NCBI RefSeq assembly: GCF_014197055.1
Contig: NZ_JACIEW010000006.1
Span: 186,001-250,000, forward strand
Direction of reading: 5' to 3'
Source of the DNA: Devosia subaequoris
GTDB taxonomy: Bacteria; Pseudomonadota; Alphaproteobacteria; Rhizobiales; Devosiaceae
Length of the DNA: 64,000 nucleotides
The notes under the pieces were generated by a model. It was given only the letters and a program-made list of their open reading frames with translations, was not told the DNA's origin and ran no database searches. This document shows, piece after piece, positions 10,246-18,535 of this stretch. Each line of letters starts with the position of its first letter. Positions within the stretch are counted from its first letter, which is position 1. The translations under genes were made by a program, and so were the position numbers.

Positions 10246-12051
10246 TCAGTCATCACCCATCTTCAGTGCCTTGATGAACGCCTCTTGCGGAATTTCCACA
10301 GAGCCGAACTGGCGCATGCGGGCCTTGCCCTTTTTCTGCTTTTCCAGGAGCTTGCGTTTGCGGGTGGCGTCGCCGCCATAGCATTTCGCCGTGACGTCCT
10401 TGCGCATGGCGCGGACGGTTTCGCGGGCGATGATCTTGCCGCCGATGGCGGCCTGGATCGGGATGACGAACAGATGCGGGGGGATCAGCTCCTTGAGCTT
10501 TTCGCACATGACGCGGCCGCGGCTTTCGGCCACGGTGCGGTGCACCAGCATGGAAAGCGCATCAACGGGCTCGGCATTGACCAGGATCGAGAGTTTGACC
10601 AGGTCGCCGGCGCGGTGTTCGGCCAGTTGATAGTCAAAGCTGGCATAGCCTTTCGAGATCGACTTGAGACGATCGTAGAAATCGAACACCACCTCGTTGA
10701 GCGGCAGTTCATATTCGACCATGGCGCGCTGGCCGACATAGCTCAGATTGGTCTGGATGCCGCGGCGATCCTGGCAGAGCTTGAGGATCGCGCCGAGATG
10801 TTCGTCAGGGGTAAGAATGGTCGCCTTGATCCAGGGCTCGCGGATTTCCTCGATCTTCATCACATCGGGCAGATCGGCGGGATTGTGCAGATGCAGCGTC
10901 TCGCCATTGGTCATTGCGACCTCGTAGACCACCGAGGGGGCGGTGGCGATGAGATCGAGATCGAACTCGCGGCTGAGACGCTCCTGGATGATTTCGAGGT
11001 GCAAGAGGCCCAAAAAGCCACAGCGGAAGCCGAAGCCCAGAGCGGCGCTGGTTTCCATCTCAAAAGAGAAGCTGGCGTCGTTCAGACGCAGCTTGCCCAT
11101 GGCGGCGCGCAACTCGTCAAAATCGGACGCATCAACCGGGAAAAGGCCGCAGAATACTACCGGCTGGGCCGGGCGGAAGCCGGGCAGCGCCTTGTCGGTG
11201 GGCTTCTTGTCCTCGGTGATGGTGTCGCCGACATTGGTATCGGCCACTTCCTTGATCGAGGCGGTGAAGACGCCCAGCTCGCCCGGGGTCAGTTCCTTGA
11301 CCTCGACCAGCTTGGGGGTAGTGACGGCAACGCGGTCCAGCTCGTAAACGGCGCCAGAGGCCATCATGCGGATCTTCTGGCCCTTTTTCATCACCCCATC
11401 GATGATGCGGACCAACACGACCACGCCGAGATAGGTGTCGTACCAGCTGTCGACCAGTAGCGCCTTCAACGGCGCATTGAGCTCGCCCTTGGGGGCGGGC
11501 AGGCGCGTGACGATGGCTTCGAGCACGGTTTCCATGCCCAGGCCCGTCTTGGCCGAGATTTCCAGCGCCTCACTGGCATCAATGCCGATGACGTCCTCGA
11601 TCTGGGTCTTGACGCGATCGACATCTGCGGCAGGCAGATCGACCTTGTTGAGGACCGGGACGATTTCGTGATTGGCGTCGATGGCGTGATAGACATTGGC
11701 CAGGGTCTGCGCCTCGACGCCCTGGGAGGCATCAACCACCAGCAGCGAGCCCTCCACGGCAGCCATGGAGCGGCTGACTTCATAGGCGAAGTCGACATGG
11801 CCGGGGGTGTCGATGAGGTTGAGGATATAATCCTCGCCATCCTGGGCGGTGTATTTCAGGCGCACTGTCTGCGCCTTGATGGTGATGCCCCGCTCGCGCT
11901 CGATGTCCATGGAATCGAGCACCTGGGCCTTCATCTCGCGCAGGTCGAGCCCGCCCGTCATCTGGATCAGGCGATCGGCCAGGGTGGATTTGCCATGGTC
12001 GATATGGGCGACGATGGAAAAATTGCGAATGTTCTTGAGCGGCGTGGTCAT
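10246..12051 (-). CDS. lepA: Elongation factor 4 (LepA)
   Basis: A 601-aa ribosome-associated translational GTPase that back-translocates or remodels stalled ribosomes. G1 is AHIDHGKST near residue 15, G2 is in the [10 protein letters not shown] segment, G3 is DTPGH and G4 is NKVDLP. EF-G-like domains II, III and V follow, and the LepA-specific C-terminal domain ends with the basic stretch [21 protein letters not shown]. The length is normal for the family. It stands alone on the minus strand with a 105-bp or longer promoter region shared with a small leftward gene. The SIMPL gene on the other side is convergent. Confidence 0.98.
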   Translation of the reverse strand: MTTPLKNIRNFSIVAHIDHGKSTLADRLIQMTGGLDLREMKAQVLDSMDIERERGITIKAQTVRLKYTAQDGEDYILNLIDTPGHVDFAYEVSRSMAAVEGSLLVVDASQGVEAQTLANVYHAIDANHEIVPVLNKVDLPAADVDRVKTQIEDVIGIDASEALEISAKTGLGMETVLEAIVTRLPAPKGELNAPLKALLVDSWYDTYLGVVVLVRIIDGVMKKGQKIRMMASGAVYELDRVAVTTPKLVEVKELTPGELGVFTASIKEVADTNVGDTITEDKKPTDKALPGFRPAQPVVFCGLFPVDASDFDELRAAMGKLRLNDASFSFEMETSAALGFGFRCGFLGLLHLEIIQERLSREFDLDLIATAPSVVYEVAMTNGETLHLHNPADLPDVMKIEEIREPWIKATILTPDEHLGAILKLCQDRRGIQTNLSYVGQRAMVEYELPLNEVVFDFYDRLKSISKGYASFDYQLAEHRAGDLVKLSILVNAEPVDALSMLVHRTVAESRGRVMCEKLKELIPPHLFVIPIQAAIGGKIIARETVRAMRKDVTAKCYGGDATRKRKLLEKQKKGKARMRQFGSVEIPQEAFIKALKMGDD

Positions 12052-12164
12052 AGCCGTGGCTGTAGCAGAACCCGAAGAGCCTAGAAAGATGGTTTAGCGC
12101 GGGTTAACCGGGGTTTTGCGGCATGGGGTGGGTCGATGGCGTGTTGAGGCGCCGCGCAGAAGGA

Positions 12165-12302
12165 TCAGCACGGATCGCAGCCTGGGTGATGGGGCGGCAG
12201 GTCAGCCCAGTCATGCAGCGACATGCTATCGGGATCTGGTGGGCTAGAGCGTGACGGCGCGAACTTGCCGAGCCACGCCAAAAGGCGGGTCAAGATCGAC
12301 AT
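12165..12302 (-). CDS. Small 45-aa protein with DWADLP motif (putative)
   Basis: A short leftward frame, ATG 12302 to TGA 12165, preceded by GGAGA about 9 nt upstream. The product starts with an amphipathic helix (MSILTRLLAWLGKF), continues through a Ser/Pro-rich linker and ends in LHDWADLPPHHPGCDPC. I recall similar tiny proteins ending in a DWADLP-x-HP segment in Hyphomicrobiales, without a known function; this is memory, not a search. It lies in the otherwise empty 355-bp gap between lepA and the divergent LysR gene. The two C-terminal cysteines and adjacent histidines could bind a metal, but that is speculation. Confidence 0.5.
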   Translation of the reverse strand: MSILTRLLAWLGKFAPSRSSPPDPDSMSLHDWADLPPHHPGCDPC

Positions 12303-12406
12303 TTTCTGTCTCCGGAAATGCGGTGTGCTTTGCTATGCATCCATAATGCGCCCGCACGGCAACGGCGACAATGGACAAGGCCTGCGAGCCAATATAGAAA
12401 ATCTAT

Positions 12407-13348
12407 ATGCCCAATCCCTTTCCCATACCGCTCAATGCGCTGCGCGCTATCGAGATCGTTGCCCGGCGCGGCGCTCTGGCGCCGGCCGCCGAGGAACTGG
12501 GCGTGACCATCGGTGCGGTCAGCCAGCATTTGCGCCGGGCCGAAGACCGGCTGGGCATGGAATTGTTCGCGCGCACGCCGCAGGGCATCAAGCCATTACC
12601 GGCGCTCATGCAGGTGCTGCCGCAATTGAGTGGCGGCTTCACGCAGTTGCAGGATGGGCTGGCGAGCCTCACCGGCGCGCATGAGGGCGTGCTCAACGTG
12701 ACGGTGGGCAGCATCTTCGCGTCGCGTTGGCTGATCTGGCGGGTCAACAAATTCTCCGCACTCTATCCCGGGCTGGAAGTGCGCCTGACCGTCACCGGCG
12801 CGATGCTGGATCTGAGCCGGCCCGATATCGATTGCGGCATCCGCTATGGCGACGGGGTCTGGCCTGGCGTCGATGTGAGCCTGATCGGCGGACAGGACTA
12901 TCAGCCGGTGTGCTCGCCGCTGATCCGCGACAAGGTGGAAAGCCCGGCGGATCTGGCGCGTGTGCCAGTGATTGCCGACCAGACCAGCATGCTGGACTGG
13001 CCGGCGTGGCTAAGAAGGGCGGGGCTGGACCCGGCCATGCCGCTCAATGGTCCGGTCTATTCGGATGCTTCACTGGCCTTTGACGCCGCGATTTCGGGAC
13101 AAGGCATCTTGCTGGCCGCCGACATGATGACCGCCGATGCGGTGAGCGACGGGCGGCTGATCCGGCCCTTCGATCTGCCGGTTGCGGGCAAGCGCGGCTA
13201 CTTCCTGGCGACGGCCAAGGGTCGGCGGCAACCCAAGAAGCTGGGCTTTTTTCGCGACTGGCTGGCTGCAGAAGTGCCTGCGAGCGTGTTGGGCTATGTG
13301 CATCAAAATGTGCCGAACACGGCGACACTAGCGCCATATTCAATATAG
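12407..13348 (+). CDS. LysR-family transcriptional regulator (GcvA-like)
   Basis: A 313-aa LysR regulator. The N-terminal winged HTH is at residues about 8-65 (PLNALRAIEIVARRG, TIGAVSQHLRRAEDRLGMELF), opening in the style of GcvA/AmpR-type members. The effector domain follows (VTVGSIFASRWLIWRV, LEVRLTVTGAM, DIDCGIRYGDG). It sits 127 bp upstream of, and in the same direction as, a D-amino-acid dehydrogenase-like gene, so that gene is the natural candidate target; the link is inference from position. The start ATG lies in an AT-rich patch (ATATAGAAAATCTATATG) that is itself a near-palindrome and could be an operator. Confidence 0.9.
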   Translation: MPNPFPIPLNALRAIEIVARRGALAPAAEELGVTIGAVSQHLRRAEDRLGMELFARTPQGIKPLPALMQVLPQLSGGFTQLQDGLASLTGAHEGVLNVTVGSIFASRWLIWRVNKFSALYPGLEVRLTVTGAMLDLSRPDIDCGIRYGDGVWPGVDVSLIGGQDYQPVCSPLIRDKVESPADLARVPVIADQTSMLDWPAWLRRAGLDPAMPLNGPVYSDASLAFDAAISGQGILLAADMMTADAVSDGRLIRPFDLPVAGKRGYFLATAKGRRQPKKLGFFRDWLAAEVPASVLGYVHQNVPNTATLAPYSI

Positions 13349-13475
13349 TATTGCGTATATTTGCTATTTGATTGAACAATTTTGCACATAGCGCCGTTCA
13401 CCGGCTAATATGGACGCTTTGTTGCACAGATGCTCTGATAGCCTGATCCCATAGTCGCTAGATCGGGGGATCGGC

Positions 13476-14729
13476 ATGGACGACGTACTCATTCTTGGTG
13501 CCGGAATCGTCGGCATCGCTACCGGCATTCATCTGCTGCGGCGCGGGCGCAGCGTGACCCTGGTCGACAAGAGCGAGCCTGGGCACGAGACCAGCTTCGG
13601 CAATGCCGGAATCATCCAGCGCGAGGGGGTGCGGCCGCATCCATTCCCACGCGACCTGCAAACCTTATTGCAAGTCGGGCTGCATCTCTCGACCGCCGCC
13701 CGCTACGAGCCGCTGGCCCTGCCCCGGCTGGCGCCGCCGCTGTTGCGCTATTGGTGGGAATCCTCGCCCGAGCATTATCGCAAGGTGGTGCAAAGCTATG
13801 CGCCGCTGATCGGGCGCTCGATCATCACCCATACTGACTTCATCGAAGCGTGCGGCCCGGAGGCCGAGAGCCTGATATCGCGCTATGGCTGGCATCTGGC
13901 CTTCCGCAGCCCGGAAAAGCTGGAAAAGGAAGCCCGCAAGGCGCAGGGCGACCATGACCAGTTCGGGATCGGCTTTGAGGTGCTGGACTGGCCGGCGCTG
14001 CAAAAGGCCGAGCCCAGCCTGCTCGGCAATCTGGCCGGCGCCATCCACTGGACCGACCCCTGGACGGTGCGTGATCCGGGCGCGCTGGTGACCGCCTATT
14101 TCAACCTTTTCGAAAAACTGGGCGGCACATTTATCCGTGGCGCTGCAACGGGCCTGAGCGACAGCGCCGAAGGCTGGCGTGCTGAGATTGCGGGCCGACA
14201 GGTGTTTGCCGAACAGGCGGTGATTGCGCTGGGTCCCTGGGCGCCCGACGTGCTGGATAAGCTCGGCTATCGGCTGCCACTGTTCGTCAAGCGCGGCTAT
14301 CACATGCACTACGGGACAACCGAAGGCGCTTCGCTCAATCATCTGCTGCTCGACCCCGAGGTCGGCTATGCCATGGCGCCGATGGCCAGGGGCATTCGCA
14401 TCACCACGGGGGCCGAATTTGCCGAGCGCGACGCTGCACCGACCCCAATTCAGCTTGGAAAGGCAGAGGCGGCGGCGCGGGAATTGTTCCCGCTGGGCGA
14501 GCGGCTCGATCCGCAGCCCTGGAAGGGCGCGCGCCCCTGCACTCCCGACATGATGCCGATCATTTCCGAAGCCCCCAAGCATCAGGGCCTGTTTGTCGGC
14601 ATCGGACACGCCCATCACGGCTTTACGCTGGGACCGGCCACCGGCGAATTGCTGGCGCAGGTGATGACCGGGGACGAGACCGCGATCGATATTCACCCCT
14701 TCCGCATGGCGCGGTTTATGGGGGGCTGA
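13476..14729 (+). CDS. FAD-dependent oxidoreductase, D-amino-acid dehydrogenase-like (DadA family)
   Basis: A 417-aa flavoprotein of the DAO superfamily. The N-terminal dinucleotide-binding motif is ILGAGIVGIATGIHLLRRG with the closing acidic residue in VTLVDKSE. The segment ETSFGNAGIIQ is typical of DadA-like D-amino-acid dehydrogenases, and the C-terminal FAD segment is GIGHAHHGFTLGPATGELLA. Such enzymes deaminate D-amino acids, passing electrons to the respiratory chain rather than oxygen. The exact substrate is open, as hydroxyproline epimer and sarcosine oxidising relatives look similar. It is preceded by a LysR regulator that may control it. Confidence 0.85.
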   Translation: MDDVLILGAGIVGIATGIHLLRRGRSVTLVDKSEPGHETSFGNAGIIQREGVRPHPFPRDLQTLLQVGLHLSTAARYEPLALPRLAPPLLRYWWESSPEHYRKVVQSYAPLIGRSIITHTDFIEACGPEAESLISRYGWHLAFRSPEKLEKEARKAQGDHDQFGIGFEVLDWPALQKAEPSLLGNLAGAIHWTDPWTVRDPGALVTAYFNLFEKLGGTFIRGAATGLSDSAEGWRAEIAGRQVFAEQAVIALGPWAPDVLDKLGYRLPLFVKRGYHMHYGTTEGASLNHLLLDPEVGYAMAPMARGIRITTGAEFAERDAAPTPIQLGKAEAAARELFPLGERLDPQPWKGARPCTPDMMPIISEAPKHQGLFVGIGHAHHGFTLGPATGELLAQVMTGDETAIDIHPFRMARFMGG

Positions 14730-14750
14730 TCCGCCTGAAATTTAACGACA

Positions 14751-14779
14751 GGGCAGATCGGCGCGACGCCGATCTGCCC
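14751..14779. terminator. Strong stem-loop between convergent genes
   Basis: A perfect 13-bp stem (14751-14763 with 14767-14779) and the loop CGA lie between the flavoprotein stop at 14729 and the SCO-gene stop at 14787. There is no U-run on either side, so it may act as a bidirectional 3'-end hairpin rather than a classical intrinsic terminator. Confidence 0.6.
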
Positions 14780-14786
14780 GCGTGGT

Positions 14787-15377
14787 TCAACCTTCGAGCA
14801 GGCGCCGCAGTTTGGCGAGAGCCGTTTCGCTGTTTTCGCGATAGGCGATGGTGCCTTCGAACTCACCCTCAGCGTTGACCAGGAACACCGAGGCGGTGTG
14901 GTCCATGGTATAGTCGCCGCCTTCGAGCGGCACTTTTTCGTAATAGGCACCCCAGGACTTGGCCGCCTTGGCCACTTCCTCGGCGGTGCCTGTCACGCCC
15001 GTGACACGGCCGGTCCAGCTCACATAATCACCGATGACTGCCGCCGTATCCCGCTCAGGATCGACAGTGACGAACCAGGCGTTGAGATCATCTGCCTGTT
15101 CGCCCAAAGCCTCATACCAGACGGTCATTTCGGCCAGCGAGGTCGGGCAGACCTCGGGGCAATGGGTGAAGCCGAAGAACAGCATGGAGGGGCCGCCCTT
15201 GAGGCTGTCGCGATTGAAGGCCTCGCCGGTCGCGGTCACCAGTTCATAATCGCCCTGCCCCAGGGCAACTGCCTGGGCCGGACGCGTCATGGTGGTATAG
15301 ACATATAACCCGGTGGCACCCAGAGCCGCGACGGCTACCAGGGTCCACAGCACGGTGCGGATGTGGGACAGGGCCAT
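14787..15377 (-). CDS. SCO1/SenC family copper chaperone
   Basis: A 196-aa membrane-anchored thioredoxin-fold protein of the SCO family, which delivers copper to the CuA centre of cytochrome c oxidase or handles periplasmic thiols. One N-terminal transmembrane anchor (LWTLVAVAALGATGLYVYTT) precedes the domain. The copper-binding CxxxC is in THCPEVCPTS and the distal copper-ligand His in YTMDHTAS. All three ligands are intact. It starts 3 bases after the stop of the YcnI-PCu(A)C fusion gene and closes a three-gene copper-related operon. Confidence 0.95.
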   Translation of the reverse strand: MALSHIRTVLWTLVAVAALGATGLYVYTTMTRPAQAVALGQGDYELVTATGEAFNRDSLKGGPSMLFFGFTHCPEVCPTSLAEMTVWYEALGEQADDLNAWFVTVDPERDTAAVIGDYVSWTGRVTGVTGTAEEVAKAAKSWGAYYEKVPLEGGDYTMDHTASVFLVNAEGEFEGTIAYRENSETALAKLRRLLEG

Positions 15378-15380
15378 GGG

Positions 15381-16349
15381 TCAGTGCCCCATATGGCTGG
15401 AGTGATCTGCTGCCGGTGCGTCGGCGGCGGACCCGGCGGCGATCAGGTCGAGCGTGATGGTGCCGGCCTTCTCAAACGTCAGCGTGACCGGCACGGCAGC
15501 GCCCTCGGCGATCGGGTCGGTAAGCCCCATGAACATCAGGTGATAGCCGCCGGGTTCGAACACCACGGTCTCACCAGCAGGAATGACCAGACCGTCGGGG
15601 AGCTGACGCATCTTCATCACATCGCCCTCCATGGCCATCTCATGAATTTGCCCTTCCTTGGCCACCGGGGTTTCCACCGCGATCAGGGTATCGTCCTGAG
15701 TGCCGTTATTGGTCAGGGTCAGAAAGCCACCAGCGACCGGGGCATTGGGCAGGGTGGCGCGGGTAAAGGCGCCCGAAATGGTCAGATCGCCAATGGTCGT
15801 TTCGGCCGGAGCGGACGCGGCGCCATGATGGGCGTGTGCGTCCATGCCGCCGGCGACCAGTGTAACGCTGGGCGCGGGCATGTCGCCGCTTCCGCTCACA
15901 TCGGTCCAGGCCTCCTCGCCATTGGCGCATTCCTGAATGGCCGGGAAGTGGAAAGGGCCTTCTTCGAGCGTGTCGGCAAAGGTGCCGCGGAAAACGAACT
16001 CGTCATAAAATTCGTTGGGCAGATTGCCGTCTGACCAGACGATCTCGATGACCCCTTCGGACACTTGCGCGCCGTGGTTCACATAAGTGTTCTGATGGGG
16101 CCCGGTGACGGTCTCAAGGGTCCAGCCTGCCTTGGGTATGGGCTTCACATTATAGAAGCCTTCGGGAATCTGGACGCGAACGGTGTGGGTGGCTTCGGTG
16201 CCGCAGCCATGGGGAATGCGGAGGACCGCCTTGTAGCTGGCGCCAAGGCTGGCCTTGGGGTTTTCCAACGTGGCGTGGGCAAGAGCCGGGGCTGTCAGGG
16301 CGATGAGGGTGGTGGCGGCCAGGGTGGCGCGCGCAAAAGAACCGATCAT
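15381..16349 (-). CDS. YcnI (DUF1775) - PCu(A)C copper chaperone fusion
   Basis: A 322-aa periplasmic protein with two copper-binding domains. A signal peptide ends ALA|HATLE, leaving the N-terminal His used by YcnI/DUF1775 proteins to bind copper; this domain runs to about residue 165. A His-rich linker (DAHAHHG) leads to a PCu(A)C domain with the ligand pattern H-x-M, then M-x-M, then HLMFM (HEMAMEGDVMKMR and GGYHLMFMGL). The tail is again His/Met-rich (DHSSHMGH). PCu(A)C proteins feed copper to SCO and CuA, and the SCO gene follows immediately. ATG 16349 with GGAG upstream was chosen over an upstream TTG. Confidence 0.92.
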   Translation of the reverse strand: MIGSFARATLAATTLIALTAPALAHATLENPKASLGASYKAVLRIPHGCGTEATHTVRVQIPEGFYNVKPIPKAGWTLETVTGPHQNTYVNHGAQVSEGVIEIVWSDGNLPNEFYDEFVFRGTFADTLEEGPFHFPAIQECANGEEAWTDVSGSGDMPAPSVTLVAGGMDAHAHHGAASAPAETTIGDLTISGAFTRATLPNAPVAGGFLTLTNNGTQDDTLIAVETPVAKEGQIHEMAMEGDVMKMRQLPDGLVIPAGETVVFEPGGYHLMFMGLTDPIAEGAAVPVTLTFEKAGTITLDLIAAGSAADAPAADHSSHMGH

Positions 16350-16412
16350 GGGTTCGTCTCCAGTCAAAGAAATGGTCTGATTCCGGCGGGCGACCTGCCG
16401 GGCGGGTTTTAT

Positions 16413-16814
16413 TCAGACCGGGACGGGAGGTGCGCGGGATTGCCCGAAATGGTCGGGCAGCAGGAACTGGTGCGGACTGGAGGCCAGGGCGAAGCGGATG
16501 ATATCGGCCCCGACAGGGGGCGAAAGGGCCGGCGCCGGCAGGGCCAGGGTGGCAAGCTGATATTTGGCGGCACCGGTGGCCGGGCAATTGAGCGCGGCCG
16601 CTTCACGCGGGTCGCCATTCTCGTCCTGCGCCAAAGGCTGACAGACTGACCAACTATCGAGGGTCGAATAGCCGACGGCATTGAGGTCGCGTTGCAGACC
16701 GGCGGCCTGATGCAGCGGCAGCAGCAGCGTAAGCACGTAAATGGCCAGCACCGCGACGGCGATGCCGGTCTCGCGAAGCATGATCTGCGCTGTGCTGTTG
16801 TTCTTGCTGTTCAC
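16413..16814 (-). CDS. DUF2946-like small membrane/exported protein
   Basis: A 133-aa protein with one N-terminal hydrophobic segment (GIAVAVLAIYVLTLLLPLHQ) and a downstream region with a Cys pair (WSVCQPL, ALNCPATG). The layout matches DUF2946-type proteins that accompany copper chaperone genes. A GTG at 16814 has a better ribosome site (GAGATAG) than the ATG at 16781, which has none; starting at 16781 would remove 11 residues. It lies 63 bp upstream of the YcnI-PCu(A)C gene and appears to head the copper operon. Its promoter faces mbfA and the Irr-type box lies about 100 bp upstream. Confidence 0.65.
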   Translation of the reverse strand: MNSKNNSTAQIMLRETGIAVAVLAIYVLTLLLPLHQAAGLQRDLNAVGYSTLDSWSVCQPLAQDENGDPREAAALNCPATGAAKYQLATLALPAPALSPPVGADIIRFALASSPHQFLLPDHFGQSRAPPVPV

Positions 16815-16910
16815 GCCTATCTCGATAGCCCGAGCCCTTGGTCCGCTCAAGCGTAATGGCGCGGCAGCGGGCACTGCACATTGTCGCAGCATAGATGCAG
16901 TTGCCTCTAG

Positions 16911-16927
16911 TTTAGAAACATTCTAAA
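16911..16927. promoter_or_regulatory. Irr/ICE-type iron-control box
   Basis: The perfect 7-3-7 palindrome TTTAGAAACATTCTAAA lies 35 bp before the mbfA start. This matches the iron-control-element pattern (TTTAGAA-N3-TTCTAAA) bound by the haem-responsive regulator Irr in Hyphomicrobiales, and mbfA is a known Irr-repressed gene. The regulatory reading combines the visible palindrome with that established association. Confidence 0.85.
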
Positions 16928-16962
16928 CACTTTTCGGAACCCTAAACTATGGAGAGAGCGCG

Positions 16963-17943
16963 ATGTTCCGTCTGTGGCCTGACAGTCGCCGTGATTTTGC
17001 CTCGCTGTCGGAGCGCGAAATCCTCTCGCTAGCCATAGCGGCCGAGGAGGAGGACGGGCGCATCTATTCCGAATATGCAATGCGGCTGGGCCAAACCTAC
17101 CCCGGCAGCGCGGCGCTATTCGAGGGCATGGCGGCCGAGGAGGACGAGCATCGGCGGCGCCTGCTCGATCTTTATGTCGAGCTTTTTGGGACGCGACTGG
17201 TGCCGATCCGGCGCGAACATGTGCGCGGCTTTCTCAACCGCAAGCCCCTGTGGCTGCAGAAGACGCTGACGCTGGAACAGGCGCGCCAGCAGGTATGGGA
17301 AATGGAGGAAGGAGCTTATCGCTTCTATCTCGCCGCAGCGGACCAAGTGACTGACGTGGGGATCCGAAAGCTATTGGGCGATTTGGCAGCGGCCGAGAAA
17401 GGTCACGCCACGCGCGCCGATCAAATTGATGATCAAGTGCTGGGCCAAGAGGGCCGGGAAAGCGAGGGCCACGAACAGCACCGGCAGTTTCTTTTGACCT
17501 ATGTGCAGCCGGGGCTGGCCGGGCTCATGGATGGCTCGGTGTCGACGCTGGCGCCTGTGTTTGCGGCCGCCTTTGCCACCGGGGACACGCACCAGACGTT
17601 TCTTGTGGGCCTGGCCGCGGCTGTGGGTGCGGGCATTTCCATGGGCTTTACCGAGGCGGCCTCGGATGATGGTCGACTGACCGGACGCGGCTCGCCCATC
17701 AAGCGTGGACTGGCCGCCGGGATCATGACCGCGGTGGGCGGGCTGGGGCACGCCCTGCCCTATCTGATTGCCGATTTCTTCACCGCGACGGCCGTGGCCA
17801 TTGCGGTGGTGCTAATCGAGCTTTGGGCCATCGCCTATATCCAGAACCGCTATATGCAGACCCCGTTCTGGCGGGCGGTGATGCAAGTGGTGCTGGGCGG
17901 CTCGCTGGTATTCGCGGCGGGGATATTGATCGGCAACGCCTAG
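16963..17943 (+). CDS. mbfA: Membrane-bound ferritin MbfA (rubrerythrin-VIT1 fusion)
   Basis: A 326-aa fusion of a cytoplasmic ferritin-like (rubrerythrin) domain, residues about 18-160, with a C-terminal VIT1/CCC1-type membrane domain. Diiron ligand positions are visible as E/ExxH-type motifs (AIAAEEEDGRIYSEY, AEEDEHRRRL, EMEEGAYRFY, AAEKGHATRA). About five membrane helices follow (GLAGLMDGSVSTLAPVFAAAF onward). In Bradyrhizobium and Agrobacterium MbfA exports iron and protects against iron and peroxide stress, repressed by Irr under iron limitation. A perfect ICE palindrome upstream supports the same control here. Its stop overlaps the convergent DUF2306-like gene by 4 nt. Confidence 0.95.
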   Translation: MFRLWPDSRRDFASLSEREILSLAIAAEEEDGRIYSEYAMRLGQTYPGSAALFEGMAAEEDEHRRRLLDLYVELFGTRLVPIRREHVRGFLNRKPLWLQKTLTLEQARQQVWEMEEGAYRFYLAAADQVTDVGIRKLLGDLAAAEKGHATRADQIDDQVLGQEGRESEGHEQHRQFLLTYVQPGLAGLMDGSVSTLAPVFAAAFATGDTHQTFLVGLAAAVGAGISMGFTEAASDDGRLTGRGSPIKRGLAAGIMTAVGGLGHALPYLIADFFTATAVAIAVVLIELWAIAYIQNRYMQTPFWRAVMQVVLGGSLVFAAGILIGNA

Positions 17944-18434
17944 GCGGCGCGCTGTGCCCGCCGCCGCATCCTGAGCCAGGCCAGACCGGAGACGGCAAGG
18001 ACCGGGACGATGACCAGCAGGGATTGGGTCCAGCCGGCACCGGGGCCGAACAGCACCTCGTGCATGCGGCGCCCGGGCAGAAAGGTGAAGGCGCCCGCCA
18101 GGATCAGCGCGCCGACATAAAGCCCCTGCATTTCGGCCCGATGGCGCGCGACGTTACGCTCGATGGCTTTGAGGGCAAAAAAGAGCGTGTAGTAGGTGAA
18201 GAGGGAAAACAGGTGGATGGGGCTGAATGGCCCGATCAGCCTGATCTCGTTGATGAACAGGGCGCTGGTGACGGTGATGAGCATCAAAACCACCCAGACC
18301 CGCCCTGCGGCCTTGTGCAGGGCCGTGCCCTTGCGACGCCAGAGAATGCAAGCGCCCAGCACGGTTGCCGCGATTGCGGCGAAGGCGTGGATCTGGATGA
18401 CAAGGTCAGACTGCAGCAGGGGCGAAAGGGACAT
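17940..18434 (-). CDS. DUF2306-like integral membrane protein
   Basis: A 164-aa membrane protein with about four helices (VIQIHAFAAIAATVLGACIL, VWVVLMLITVTSALF, HLFSLFTYYTLFFAL, SLLVIVPVLAVSGLAWL). Conserved histidines in or near helices (IQIHAF, ALHKAAGR, SPIHLFS, MHEVLF) recall DUF2306 and related haem- or cytochrome-like membrane families, though function is unknown. ATG 18434 was chosen because upstream residues are not hydrophobic and lie in the divergent promoter region. The gene is convergent with mbfA and divergent from the LytTR regulator, with about 100 bp between the two starts. Confidence 0.7.
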   Translation of the reverse strand: MSLSPLLQSDLVIQIHAFAAIAATVLGACILWRRKGTALHKAAGRVWVVLMLITVTSALFINEIRLIGPFSPIHLFSLFTYYTLFFALKAIERNVARHRAEMQGLYVGALILAGAFTFLPGRRMHEVLFGPGAGWTQSLLVIVPVLAVSGLAWLRMRRRAQRAA

Positions 18435-18450
18435 CGAGCGGCGCCATATT

Positions 18451-18476
18451 GGTGAGGGTAAAGACTTTGCCTCACC
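18451..18476. promoter_or_regulatory. Imperfect palindrome in divergent promoter region
   Basis: GGTGAGG (18451-18457) and CCTCACC (18470-18476) flank an inner AAAG-A-CTTT, making a 26-bp two-layer inverted repeat between the divergent DUF2306-like and LytTR genes. It is a candidate operator; LytTR proteins usually bind direct repeats, so the binder need not be the adjacent regulator. Confidence 0.4.
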
Positions 18477-18535
18477 TCGATGCTTGGCTAGATTGGTCGC
18501 GACAATACCAAGTGCCCCAATCGCAGGTCCCATAC

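Noticed and set aside
10195-11460. A 421-codon plus-strand open frame
   Set aside because: It is antisense to lepA, whose GTPase motifs are unmistakable; the composition is that of a shadow.
12223-12684. A 153-codon plus-strand open frame across the LysR start
   Set aside because: It overlaps the true LysR N-terminus in another frame and has no domain.
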